Shown here one piece after another: positions 10,929 to 21,930 of a stretch of DNA of 64,000 nucleotides. The stretch comes from Haemaphysalis longicornis. Lineage: Eukaryota; Arthropoda; Arachnida; Ixodida; Ixodidae. The stretch lies in assembly GCA_013339765.2 (NCBI GenBank), contig CM023454.1, positions 141,424,593-141,488,592 of the forward strand. Reading direction: 5' to 3'. The notes below the pieces were generated by a model. It was given only the letters and a program-made list of their open reading frames with translations. It did not search any database and was not told the origin of the DNA. The first letter of the stretch is position 1, and the number at the start of each line of letters is the position of its first letter. Both the position numbers and the translations under genes were made by a program.

Positions 10929-12974
10929 ATGTGTAGTTATTTTGATACATATTTAATAGAATTTGAACAGCGCAGTGTACAGGAGAATTGGGACCTCTTT
11001 CAGAACAAGGTGAATGAATTAACCGATGCGCATGTCCCCTATAAATTTATTCGCTCGAACCCGGGAGCACCTTGTTTAAACAACACCTTGAAACGCCTAT
11101 GCAATAAAAAGAAACGGTTGTTCCGCTCCGCAAAGCTATGTAACACGATCGATCGATGGGAGGTATACCGCAAAGCGGAACTGGAATATAACAAGGCTGT
11201 TTGTGAAGCTAAAAACCATTATATAACTGCTACTTTACCAAACTTGTTGTCAAATGACCCCAAAAAGTTCTGGAATACTGTAAACCCGAAAAAAGACAAC
11301 ACAATTTCCTTGCTCAACGATGATGGTGAGCCTGTTCTGTCCGCAGAGGGTGCTTTATTGTTAAATGAAGTTTTCTCCCGTGCATTTTGCCCGCCATTGA
11401 ATATCCCTGTAGTTGGTGATGCTTTTGAGTATGAATTTCCTCTTATGTTTCCTGTGGTTATTGAGCCCTGTGGTATTATGAAGATAATCGAGTCCCTCAA
11501 AATATCATCGTCCTGCGGTATTGATAATATAAATTCTAAGTTTCTGAAGCAGACTAAAGTGTACTCTTCTTTCTTTCTAAGTAAGCTATTTGAACAATCT
11601 CTTCACCATGGCATCTTACCACGGCAGTGGAAAGTAGGAAAAGTAGTCCCGCAGTATAAATCTGGAAATAGGCACTCGCCACAGAATTATAGACCAATTT
11701 CATTGACCTGTATACCATGTAAAATTATGGAACATGTACTGTACACTCAAATTTTCAACTTTTTAGAATCAAACGGCTTTTTTTCTTCCGCTCAACATGG
11801 TTTCCGTCGTTCATTCTCATGCGAAACCCAGTTAATCCTTTTCACTCATTCCTTGCACGGCATACTTGATAAAGGTTCACAAGCAGATTGCATTTTTCTT
11901 GATTTCCGGAAGGCGTTTGACAAGGTTAACCACACATTACTTATGATAAAACTCCGTAGATTAAATTTAGACACCAAGATATTAACATGGCTTGAATGCT
12001 TTCTTACTAACCGTGAACAGTATGTAACTCTTGATGACCAGGATTCCCCTCTAATTGAAGTGACATCTGGTGTACCGCAAGGTTCTGTATTAGGTCCATT
12101 ACTCTTCCTTGTTTACATTAATGATTTACCCAGCTGTGTCTCTTCTCACATGCATTTATATGCAGACGACTGCGTCATTTATCGCGAAATCCATAATGAC
12201 CATGACAAGTTGAATCTACAGCAAGATTTAGACAATATTATGTCATGGTGCGAAAATTGGAAGATGGAGCTAAATTCAGATAAATGTAAATTAATGCGCG
12301 TCTCACGTCTAAAGGAGGACCCCCCAATATATAAGCTAAACAACATTCACTTAGAAAGCGTAAAATCTTACCGTTATCTTGGCGTGCACCTAACTTCCAC
12401 ATTATCGTGGAAACCACATATCGAGACCATTACAAGCAGTGCGAACCGCATGCTAGGTTTCCTGCGAAGGAATTTTAGCAGAGCCCCCGTTTCATTAAAA
12501 CTACTTTTGTACAAAACGTTAGTTCGACCCAAACTTGAGTATGCCGCCGCCGTATGGGATCCATGTCACGCTAATCTTCATCAAACCATTGAACTTGTAC
12601 AAAACAACGCATGTCGTTTCATCCTATCAAATTATAACCGCACTGCCAGTGTCTCATCCATGAAATCTACACTGTCTTTACCTTGTCTATCGCTTCGTCG
12701 GAAAGTTTCTCGCCTTAGTCTCTTTTTCAAGATATATAATCATGCCTCACTTAAACACAATCTTATCTCGCTGCCTGCGTACCGCTCCGCTCGTATAGAT
12801 CACCAACATAAAGTCGCGATAACACAATGTCGCACGAATACCTACTTTTATTCATTTCTTCCAAATACGGCAAATGACTGGAATCGTCTACCTAGCGACA
12901 TTGCGCAGATATCTGACTTTACTCTTTTTCGTCAGACTTTATGTGCTTTTTTCTTGGGCGACGATGCGGCATGA
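10929..12974 (+). CDS. ORF2 reverse transcriptase region, 681 codons open
   Basis: This is the largest intact frame in the window. The linker (about residues 1-200) includes KKFWNTVNP and LNEVFSRAF. RT motifs follow in order: WKVGKVVPQYKSG and NYRPISLTC, QHGFRRSFSCETQL, FLDFRKAFDKVNH (catalytic D), SGVPQGSVLGPLLFLVYIND, LHLYADDCVIYR (catalytic YADD), then SYRYLGVHL and LVRPKLEYAAAVWDP. The C-terminus has the usual NDWNRLPSDI end. This set is typical of CR1/L2-like elements of the jockey superfamily. The annotated start is simply the first ATG after the last endonuclease frameshift, so the original ORF2 began about 800 bp upstream. RT activity may be retained, but self-mobilisation is unlikely without endonuclease and ORF1. 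Confidence 0.9.
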   Translation: MCSYFDTYLIEFEQRSVQENWDLFQNKVNELTDAHVPYKFIRSNPGAPCLNNTLKRLCNKKKRLFRSAKLCNTIDRWEVYRKAELEYNKAVCEAKNHYITATLPNLLSNDPKKFWNTVNPKKDNTISLLNDDGEPVLSAEGALLLNEVFSRAFCPPLNIPVVGDAFEYEFPLMFPVVIEPCGIMKIIESLKISSSCGIDNINSKFLKQTKVYSSFFLSKLFEQSLHHGILPRQWKVGKVVPQYKSGNRHSPQNYRPISLTCIPCKIMEHVLYTQIFNFLESNGFFSSAQHGFRRSFSCETQLILFTHSLHGILDKGSQADCIFLDFRKAFDKVNHTLLMIKLRRLNLDTKILTWLECFLTNREQYVTLDDQDSPLIEVTSGVPQGSVLGPLLFLVYINDLPSCVSSHMHLYADDCVIYREIHNDHDKLNLQQDLDNIMSWCENWKMELNSDKCKLMRVSRLKEDPPIYKLNNIHLESVKSYRYLGVHLTSTLSWKPHIETITSSANRMLGFLRRNFSRAPVSLKLLLYKTLVRPKLEYAAAVWDPCHANLHQTIELVQNNACRFILSNYNRTASVSSMKSTLSLPCLSLRRKVSRLSLFFKIYNHASLKHNLISLPAYRSARIDHQHKVAITQCRTNTYFYSFLPNTANDWNRLPSDIAQISDFTLFRQTLCAFFLGDDAA

Positions 12975-13207
12975 CTAATTTTCATACTATTATGTTACGT
13001 GTGCGGATTAGCATGGCTTATGCTATTTTTTGGGTTGTTTTTGCAGTGCTGCTGTTCTGTCAATTTTTTGTATTACCAGTGCAACATGTCAGCCCACGTG
13101 TTTTTTGTGTGAGTGTTTTGTTAGTGCCGCAGTTATGTTCCTTTACATTTTCTGTTTTTTCTGTACCCCACTCCCCTCTACAATGCGTAAGCGCTTGAGG
13201 GTATGTG

Positions 13208-13235
13208 AAATAAATAAATAAATAAATAAATAAAT
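13208..13235 (+). repeat. (TAAA)n 3' tail of the CR1/L2-like element
   Basis: Seven consecutive AAAT/TAAA units terminate the 3' UTR directly after CTTGAGGGTATGTGAAATAA. The CCCCTCTACAATG...GAGGGTA block before the tail recurs at 26660-26690, so it marks the family's 3' end. Directly after the tail is TAGTGTCA, the candidate target duplication. Confidence 0.8.
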
Positions 13236-13267
13236 TAGTGTCACCAATGCCAGCAAGTTAGCTGCGA

Positions 13268-13457
13268 AGGCACCTGCTATTTACCTATCTAGCTATCTAC
13301 ACAGCTGCCTGCCTACCGACCTGCTTACTTACCTACCTGCCAGCCCGCCCGCCCGCCCGCCTGCCCGCCTGCCCATCTGCCCGCCTGCCTGCCTGCCTGC
13401 CTGCCCGCCCCGCCGGCGTGCCCGCTCACCCTCCCGCCCGCCTGCCTGCCTGCCTGC

Positions 13458-13489
<32 letters not shown>

Positions 13490-13708
13490 CGCCTGTTCGC
13501 CTGCCCGCCTGCCTGCCCGCCTGCCCGCCTGCCCACCTGCCTGCGTGCCTGCCTGCCTGCTGCCTGCCTGCCTGCCTGCCTGCCCGCCCGCGGCCTGCCC
13601 GCTCACCATCCCGCCCGCCTGCCTGCTACCTGCCTGCACGGCCGACCGCCCGCCCGCCCGCCTGCCTGCCTGCCTGCCTGCCGGTCTGCCCGCCCGCCTG
13701 CCTGCCTC
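13268..13708 (+). repeat. CCTG/CCCG tetranucleotide repeat tract, ~440 bp
   Basis: Almost the whole interval is built from GCCT and GCCC steps with occasional GTCT, ACCT and CATC variants. It starts as looser CTAC/CTGC steps and becomes dense from about 13340. Because the period is four and stop codons are avoided, all frames on both strands appear open. Those ORFs (114 codons sense, about 105 antisense) are artefacts. It lies about 30 bp downstream of the retrotransposon target duplication. Confidence 0.93.
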
Positions 13709-15249
13709 ACAAAAGTTGTTTTGAATACAATGTTTCGTTGTAGCAACTTAGAATATAGGTGATTGTTTTTCAAAGCAGGGTGTCCCCTGTATATACATGT
13801 AGATTGCTTACAACTGCACAATACCTGTGGAAACTGCACAGTTTGCACGGCAATAACCGGCGAGTCATGAAGCTTTCCTCCGGTACATGACAAACAGCTA
13901 CGATCATGAGCTTTTTCAGGGTGCACTTACGGAGAGGGCCATCGGTGGTGTCATCTAGATCTCAGTGAAAGTTTACAGTGACATTCTGCCCGTTTTTTAG
14001 GTAGTGTGCCTGCGTCCAGGAGAATTTCGAGCGTGCAAAGTCTACTTATATCCCTGTCTGTCTTCATGGAAGTTCGCGACGGCGTTTTGTATGTATAAGG
14101 GTCACCTGAAACCCCCAGCGCAGTTGGTCAAGAATGTCATCTGTGTATGACATAAACCCGGACAAAGCATTGATGTCATCTATTCCTCCAAACTTTCATT
14201 GGTGCTTAAGCTTCGGTAGAGTTCATTTGTGAGTTTACCACTAGTTTATCTCACTGAATAAAACATGTCTCTTAACGAGTTAGAGAGCTCTAGTACTATT
14301 TGTAATTAGGTAGTGGACATTAGCACAACCAACAAAAATAAACTACATTTATTCTCCGGTTGTGATTTATTCAAGCAGAAAAAAGCAGTTAGCCAACATT
14401 TAGTAGCGTTGGAAAGACGTTATTCACCCCTCTTTATGTAACGAAAAAGACAGACAAAGCATTTCATGTAAAAGTGAAAGCGTTTTTACTGTGCCAGCAT
14501 AGCTTTCGCTTCCTGCTTCTCGTTCTATGAATGGGGCTATGGAGAGGAGGCTGTGAGATTGGAATCACGTGTCTACCAGAGCTGACACGATTGGTCTGCT
14601 AGTGGCGGGGGGTGAAAACTCAATATATCTCCATTCTGTCTCCAATTTGTACAAAATAGACACTGGTTTCTATACGCGTAGACTATATCAGGGCTAGTAA
14701 AACATTGTGTTCCGGGTGTATTTTCCGATCGGTAAAGTACAAAATTGTAGATCATGAGTTTAGTGTGTCACGATAAATGATCAGTCGAAGCAACACACCC
14801 TCTGAGCGTGCTTGCCGGGTCTGAAAAACATGAAAACAGAACATGAAATTTCTTAGATAGTGTAAGTTGTCCTCTAAAAGTATTGTTTTAAAAAATAGGT
14901 CTCGACCGCACTTTTATTTATAATAAATCACATCAGCAGATCATACAGCCGACGACGGCGTAAACAGTGTCTTTATACCGCTAGCAGAATAAAATCAAAC
15001 GAAACTGTTTTCTTCTTTGACAATTGCCCTTTTCTATAGTGACTCGGAATCTATCTTCTCAGAGCCGATGTCAAGGTGTCTCAAAACAGGCTTGCCCCAT
15101 GTTCATGCCGAAGTGGCCCCTGCGTCACGAGTTTTAGTTCTGTGTTGACTTGAAGTATCGAGAGCTTCTCACCTGCGGAACTTTTTCTGGTGTACACGCC
15201 CATGTTTATAAACTCAAATGGTTGATGATCGTTAAAAAGTGCCCCAAAC
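13709..15249. other. Anonymous spacer
   Basis: No gene or element end is recognised between the tetranucleotide tract and the old CR1/L2-like copy. Frames are short and lack domain signatures. Confidence 0.45.
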
Positions 15250-18200
15250 AGAACAGGTCCTAAAAACTAAATGGTTTGTGATGGGCGGAGGCACGGTCCT
15301 GAGAAGAATGCCGTTTCGGTGAATAAATCATTTTTGGTGAACTGGTCTAAGCGGTGGCCAGAAAAAAGAGATGTGCGTGACACATGAAACGAATAAACTA
15401 GATTGGACACTTTCTGTTTGAATAGCATGCGGTCGGCTTTGCGTGTTAGGTGGTGGGTACACAATTACACTCATTGCTGGTTCGGGGAAAGGACTGTTGG
15501 TACGCTGATGTGTTACAGTGAGGCACGTGGAAGTTTTGTGAACGATCGCGACAAGATGATATAAATCGCGCAGGTCCAATCTAAAGCGAACGAAAAGAAG
15601 GATGGCATTACAATACCTCGGGAGAAAAGAATTCTTGACTGCTTCCGGCTGAGTGGTTTTGTATGGCTTCAACTGGGTGTGTTAGTGTACCATGACGTAT
15701 CCTCTTACTCTAACTATGGAGGAATGTGTGTCGTGTACAGCAGTAACTCTAGAGACAATGAAGCTAACTAAAAAGTCTGTTTCTGGTAAACTAAAATGCG
15801 AATACCCTTGGTGCTTTTGTATTCTTCATCTGGTTTTCATCATAGAGTGTCAGTAATGTGGGGGCTGAGGAAACCGTACAAATTGACTGATTCTGGGTAA
15901 TTTTTTTTCATTTAGTAGCTTACGCCCTCTAAGCTAATACAGAAAACACGGATCAATTTACACTTGTTAGAATTGACGTCCGTATTCCATATGAAGCACC
16001 ACTCCGAAATGTTGGGGTCTGAGTGGTTAGGTAACATTTCGATATCATTTGCAACGTTACGGAGTATCACGCAGTCGTCCCCAAAACGGTATATTTGAGT
16101 GGATATGTTTTAATGCAGGTAACTCTAGTAAATTGTAGACACTTGGGGGATGCCAGAATCTACTAGAACCAGAGGTGAGTAAATGTCATTTGTAGTAACG
16201 AGTTGGGCTCTTTATGTGAGAAAGTGGCGTACCGAGTTAGGCAGTGAGCGGCCAATGTTTAGCGCGCTGACCTTGTACAGAAGAAGGCAATCGCTAACTT
16301 TATAGAAGGTTCTGGGAAAATTCAAAAATATACAATCAACCGAATAACCAGAGTCAAGGAAATCGTGCAAGCCATTAGTAAGCTTTAGGAGTTGCGCCTA
16401 ACAGAAGAAACCCCTTCGAAATCCATGCTGGGTAAAACAAAAGAAATGTCTTCCACAAATTTTGCTAGATGCGAAAAATCCACATATTGCAACAATTTTC
16501 TTGGGAAAGAGGTTACATTTAGGTGTCAGAGGCAGAGTCAGAGTCAGAGTCAGAGTCAGTGTTTATTTCAACATTGGATATGCTGCTATACTAAGGGCAC
16601 AGGCAAAAAGCCAACTTGGGCTTGACGGGGCCTGTCTCCCTTATACAGTTCAAACAGCCGTTGCAATGGAGATTCATGTACAGTAGAAATACAATTTGGC
16701 AGATTAATGCAAAGAAGATAAAAGGGAACTTTTTGTACAACAGAAGTTGTATGGTACAATTACCCATAATTCTACTTAACGGAAACAGGCACAAGTACTT
16801 TCGGAGAAAAAAACAATTTTCTGGCACACTTAGTCTTATTACATACATTGAACTAAAAACATTAATGTGGTTCGAGATAAAAAAACAATAAAAGCAATTT
16901 AAAAGCAATTTCCTGGCATGCTTAGACCTATAAAATCTATTAAACCAAACCAAACAGGCATACGTACATTCCAATAAAACAGCCAGTGACAGGGTAACGC
17001 AAAGTCGAACAAAATTTCTCAATGTCTCTAGCAATAACAGTAATCATCATCACAATAGACAGGACTATACAATAAATCGGAGGTTTTTCAAGCCCGAAAG
17101 GAATTCAATGTGCTCGGTAGGGTATATTTCTGCATTTGTCGACCGTAGTTGGTGCGTGTGTAGGGAATACTCCATGTGTGCGTGCAGCGAGAATCGTAGA
17201 CACGCGGACGGTTTGTTAATCCATCGAGCTGCGTTAAGTATAGGTCGTTGTTTGTTATATATAGTTTCTATCGCGTGAGCACTACTAAATTTTACAAGTC
17301 AATATATATGAATCATGTTTTGTTTCTGAAAAATGGGGCCTGTGTGCTCATCATAAGCTACATTTTCAATTGCCCTAGAGGCCTTTTTGTGAAGTTTATG
17401 GATCTGTTTTCTTTGTCTGTAATTTGTTGGGCTATTAGCCCCGTCCGGTTTATTTAGGAGATAATATATTCCGGGTTTTAGTCCATGGTCAAATTACCAG
17501 ATTTTATAGGATTGAGAATACAAGCAACACAACATTATGAAACAATGTGCCCTCGTGTTTTTCGGAAACTTGGTAATAATTCGCCCAATCCTGCAAGACA
17601 AGGTAAGCTTTAAATTATCAGTAATTGCTTTAAATCTAGTATAGGTAAAAACTATTGGGTCCATTGGAAAATGATTTTAGGGCCAAGCTCGGGATGAAAG
17701 TCCGTGTTTATGGGAGACGAGAATGCAGGAGCCAACGTGTCATTGAGCACATTAGAACATCGATTGCTAGAAATAGGTTCACCAGAATATGTCGCCAACA
17801 GAATTCTGTTGATTTCTTCACCTTTAACAATAGTCCAACATTGCTTAGGGTTTTTTTTAAAGTCAATCGGTCGAGTGGTTTTAAAATAAACTTGATTTGG
17901 CTACTTTTAGGGCACAAAAGCAGGCTAACGGTTTTGCTACATTACAAGAACACTTTGTCTTGCGGTAAAGCCATTCCTTTTTGTTAGAAAGACCTAGCAA
18001 ATTTCCGTGGAACCAGGGTGCCTTTTTCGTAAATAAGTTTCCTGGAGGAACGTACTGAATATTTGGCTCGTTCACTTTGATTTAAAGATGTTCCAGTTAA
18101 CTTTAATTGCAAGTTCAAGGTGACCCGGCGGAAAACCTCTACAAAACCGGTCAGTTCATTTTTTATGGCTGAAAAGCTAGCTTTTGTATAATCTCTAATC

Positions 18201-18900
18201 TTTCTGAAACTTTTTTGGTATACCTAACGGGGGAAAGTAAGAAAACATTTAAGTACATTATTCTCATGAAAACCAGGCAAGTGAGTTATGGCCGAAAAAA
18301 TATCAGATTATGAAGGGAGTACCAGCTCTAGAAAGGAGGACGTATTCTCTGTAACAAGTGTAGGGTTGATAACAATCTGCGACCAGCCTAACTCCAAAAA
18401 AAAACAGTGACGAATTTCCTATACTCGAATAAAAAAAGGAGAAGAAAATGGACATGATGCGGCCCTGATAATGTTAATAAAGTCGAATTCACTCACCAAA
18501 AGAATTCTTAGCGCAGAGTATCGAACCGTGATATTGTATAAGAAATTGTGCAACGCATTAATAAATGACGAAACAGTTGAGGGTGAGTGAAATGTAGCAC
18601 CTATAATCATTTTCTTCAAATTCACGTTCTCACAGCGCCATATTCGTAAATTGAAGAAACTATACGAATACAGAAACATTCATAACAATCTTTACCAGCT
18701 ACCAGCATACTACCACCGGTTCTATCACCTGGATCATTGGGATAAATCATGTACTTATCCTTACAGCTAAATGGCTCGGCGTTAGATCATTTACTAGTCA
18801 ACCAAGTCTCTGCGAAACGCATATATCGGCGCTACAGTTATTACCCATTGCAATGAGCACGTCTCTGCGGAAATATACTTTGAATGTTCGTAAAAACCAT
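15250..18900 (-). pseudogene. Degraded CR1/L2-like retrotransposon ORF2 (EN-linker-RT), antisense
   Basis: Reading the minus strand from 18900, a decayed endonuclease appears: ETWL-like and TGGSMLVAGK blocks, then 86 codons at 18679-18419 with MIIGATFHSPS and LLVSEFDF standing for GACYRPP and LLGDFNF. A linker follows (FKKNPKQCWTIV, VLNDTLAPAFSSP; about 18080-17650), then NSPTNYRQ and RAIENVAYDEHT (about 17430-17300). The RT core resumes below 16525: QHGFRRG, VDCIFLNFPRTF, IYRFGDDCVILR (YADD become FGDD), NSNKCKLI. The thumb and C-terminus continue to about 15260 (SLELLLYTTHI). Many stops and frameshifts show an old copy. An unrelated 3' end (about 16525-17240) splits it. Confidence 0.68.
16525..17240 (-). 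mobile_element. Retroelement 3' fragment nested in the antisense CR1/L2-like copy
   Basis: The two halves of the surrounding RT are separated by about 715 bp. On the minus strand that segment ends in TTGAAATAAACACTGAC followed by a (TGACTC)n array (16527-16560). This is an AATAAA signal plus a short-repeat tail, the usual 3' end of a non-LTR element. Upstream, a weak frame at 17230-17080 (YSLHTHQLRSTN...) could be the RT C-terminal end, but I cannot assign it. The 5' side is truncated near 17240. A target duplication was not resolved. Confidence 0.55.
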
Positions 18901-20352
18901 TGACACAGACTGTGGTTCGAAGGCGTGAGCGCCACCCCTTTTGTTTGCTTATTCATTTTTCTCGAGTGTGCGGCCAGAGCGAAGGGTTCGGGGAATTGTT
19001 ACTCCTACGTTTGATGTTGGAAGAACCGGGCCTATTTTATCGTCATTAAACAAAGAGATTGCACATGAACCACCATTTAGGTTGACTTTATTTTCTTACA
19101 AAATGAGCTTTCACTGAAGTTCTATTTAGCACATGCGCCATAACGAAGGTTTTGCACTTCGGCATCCTTTGCGTAAGGAATACGTTATTGCGCACGTTCA
19201 GCCAAGCAATATTCATTCCCGATATGTCCCGATAGTCGAAATGTCCCAATGAATTCGCAAGTCCAAAAGCATAATCCCGCTTTTCTGTGCGTCAACAAAT
19301 GTTCAACGCGATTATATACACCTCAACGTTTTTGTGTATGATGGTGGTTTCGCATGCAAAGCAGTAGTTGCATGATATACAAAAATGTCTCCCAGTTTAG
19401 GGACGTGGAATGGCCCCTTTTGTTGGTTGTGTTTTTGGAATGGTGGCATAGCTAGGGAACAATTATCATTTGTCATTCATTGTACCATGTAGTCTGGTAC
19501 AAGTCTGGTACGCTACACAATAAGCGTAGGTGATTCATAAAATCATTGCGGCGATTGCTGAAGCTGCTTGTCGGCTTGCGAAGTAGTTCAAACTGATCAC
19601 GCCCTGTTATCAAACGTCCGGCGTGTACACTTAATTATTTGATTATAAAAAATTCTTTCCAGCAAGAAAACGTTGTCTGATGGGTGTTCCTGCAAAAGCA
19701 TGTCTGACCCTCCAGGTACCAAATTTTCTTGCATAAGTAGGCTATACCGTGACAGCTCTCCCACATGAGACGTTTTATTTGCAGACCAATTTCATTGTTA
19801 AAGAAGATAAATCATAGTAAATGGGTTCATTCCTACACACACCTACCGCATCGTAGAATGCGACACTAGATGTTTTTGCAGCTATAAAGAATATACAGAA
19901 AAACGCAAGAGGTAGGGGATAAAAATTCCGGCCTGAGTATTTCTCAATGACGTGCCTTAAAAAGCTGTTTGGTCAAAAATATTATCAAAACTTATGAGGC
20001 ACTTAATACTGCATTTCGACTGAGTGCACCCTAAAGTAGTTATAAATTTATATTTCTAGATTTCCATGACGTGGCTCCGACTTAGTCTAATTATTCTTTT
20101 TCAGGAGGTTAATCGCAATGTAAGTGTTTGTCGTTTTCATTGTAAGCCTAATTTTTGATGACCTTTTGCTTAACCAAACAACTCTAGGTGCAGAAGCTAC
20201 GCGCAAAAAGCGTTTATACGGAAGTACAGCGACTTTTTACGATACAGGCATTATCGCAGTTGAAATGACGTTAGCAATTCTGCGCCATTGCGGGATAGTC
20301 GTGTAATATAAAGACAAATTATCGCGGTGAGTACTGCGCACCTTCACGGTAA
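18901..20352. other. Anonymous spacer before gypsy element A
   Basis: No supported gene. Open frames are under 65 codons. The ATAT target-duplication half of element A lies at 20353-20356. Confidence 0.45.
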
Positions 20353-20356
20353 ATAT

Positions 20357-20623
20357 TGTTACGGTGCAACAATTGATGAGGGCCACCAGGAGAGAGAAAA
20401 GAGGGTATATTTTAGGAAACTTGTGCCTGATGCCTGGTAGCAGTCGCACCAAGAACACGCGCTCACGAACGGGCACGTTCTCGTCTTCTTCGCGGCTTAG
20501 GCGGTGATGATCGTGCTTGTGATTTCCATGATGAGGATGAGGATGATGGAGGCACGCCAGAACGGCGAATACCGGCTCTGGACGATTGGCGTCTGCACTC
20601 TGTTGCTGGTTACACACGTAACA
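20357..20623 (-). repeat. 3' LTR of gypsy element A (267 bp)
   Basis: On the minus strand it starts TGTTACGTGTGTAACC and ends GCACCGTAACA, so the ends form a TGTTACG/CGTAACA inverted repeat. The same 267-bp sequence, in the opposite orientation, occupies 24443-24709. ATAT directly beyond the outer end matches the other end of the element. Confidence 0.87.
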
Positions 20624-20635
20624 CTATCCCCCTTC
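20624..20635 (-). promoter_or_regulatory. Polypurine tract of gypsy element A
   Basis: On the minus strand GGAAGGGGGATAG immediately precedes the 3' LTR TGTTACG. Such a purine run primes plus-strand DNA synthesis in LTR retrotransposons. Position and composition are the only evidence, but both are as expected. Confidence 0.72.
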
Positions 20636-20699
20636 CGGAATAGCATCGTCCCGATGCTGAAAATCACTGTCAACAGGGTCCGAAGCCACAATGGTCGTG

Positions 20700-21930
20700 A
20701 AGTCGGCTTAGCGCGAAACATACGGTTTCAAACGCACTACATGGACAGTCACTGATCGAGATGGACTACGACCGGCAACACCAGAATTCTCGGGTACCAC
20801 CTCGTAAGTTATTTCGCTAAGTTGACGAAGCACCTTGTACGGCCCGAAATAATTGCGCTGAAGCTTCGTCGATAACCCAAGACGTCGAACGGGTATCCAA
20901 AACCCAAACAAGGTCACCCGGTGCAAATGCCGCGTGACGGCGGCGAAGGTCGTAACGGGAAGCGTCCAAGTGCTGGTGTTCGGTGATGCGGAGGCGGGCA
21001 GGCTGCCGGGCTTCCTTAGCGCGTTGTATGAATTGCTGGGAAGAGATGTCATATTCGTCGGTGATGTCGTGAAGCAGCATGGCGTCGAGCATTGTTGTAG
21101 CTTCTATGCCGTAGAGGAGGGTGAACGGTGTCATTCGAGTCGTTTCCTGCTGGGCCGTATTGTATGCAAAGGTGATGTAGGGGAGGACTGCTTCCCAGGT
21201 CCCGTGTTCAACATCAGCCTACATGCTGAGCATGTCGGCGATGGTTTTGTTGAGCCGTTCCGTCAAACCGTTCGTCTGAGGGTGGTACGCACTGGCTTTT
21301 CGTTGAGACGTGCCGCTGAGTGTGAGTACTTCGTGCAGACGTTTCGCGGTAAATGCGGTTCCCACGGTCCGTAATAACAACTTTGGGAGCCCCATGTCGG
21401 AGAACTATCCTTGTGAGGAAAAACTGTGCCACGTCAAGCACGGTGGCCTTTGGAAGAGCTTTTGTTTCGGCGTACTTGGTCAAGTAGTCAGTGGCGACTG
21501 CTATCCACCTGTTTCCCGCTGTAGAGGTGGGAAAGGGTCCCAGCAGGTCCATTCCCACTTGCTGGAACGGCACTTAGGGAATTTGAATTGGTTGGAGAAA
21601 TCCGGCTGGTCTGCCGGGCTGCGCCTTGCGTCTCTGGCAGTCGCGACAAGTTCGGACGTACTGCCTCACGTTCGCCGAGTGCTTGGGCCAGTAGTACGCC
21701 TTCTGATTCTTGCAAGCGTGCGTGCGTAACCAAGGTGGCCAGCGGACGGCTCATCATGACAAGCCTGCAAGATGTTGTTTCGTAAGGGTGACTGAACGAC
21801 GAGGAGGTGACGCCGGCCATTCGGGGTGAAGTTTCGTTTATATAACACGCCGCTGCGAAGGCAGAATGTTGGCAGACCTCTAATAAAAGACTTAGGTGGC
21901 CTGTTGGCCTTGCCTTGGAAGAAGTCGATC
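20700..21930 (-). pseudogene. Gypsy A integrase (zinc finger, catalytic core, C-terminal domain), frameshifted
   Basis: In minus-strand order: the zinc-finger region ILQACHDEPSAGHLGYARTL (about 21780) with the HHCC CxxC half decayed. The catalytic core follows from about 21573: VGMDLLGPFPTS (first D), ATDYLTKYAETKAL, HGAPKVVITDRG (second D), with the third acidic region frameshifted. The C-terminal part includes MTPFTLLYGIE at about 21134 and, in another frame, NYFGPYKVLRQLSEITYEVV...VHVVRLKPY (about 20870-20720), a chromo/SH3-like tail near the LTR. At least three frame changes. Confidence 0.82.

Larger units (their letters stand above)
8412..13243 (+). mobile_element. CR1/L2-like non-LTR retrotransposon, near full length
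   Basis: In order: tandem 5' monomers (8431 to about 9040), ORF1 with a 2A-like motif and coiled coil (9021-10128), ORF2 with an APE-type endonuclease (10130-10928, broken), RT (10929-12974, open), a ~235-bp 3' UTR, and a (TAAA)n tail (13208-13235). TAGTGTCA occurs just upstream (8412-8419) and immediately after the tail (13236-13243). This is a plausible 8-bp target duplication, with about 11 bp of extra sequence before the first monomer. Frameshifts in ORF1 and the endonuclease make this copy non-autonomous, but the intact RT frame argues for a young insertion. Confidence 0.9.

Noticed and set aside
13325..13926. Long Ala/Gly/Arg/Gln-rich and Pro/Cys-rich ORFs on both strands
   Set aside because: They are produced by the CCTG/CCCG tetranucleotide tract, which leaves all frames open. 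There is no domain, start context or splice support.
20934..21729. Plus-strand ORFs of about 140 codons across the gypsy A integrase
   Set aside because: They are shadows of the minus-strand integrase and RNase H, which carry the recognisable motifs.
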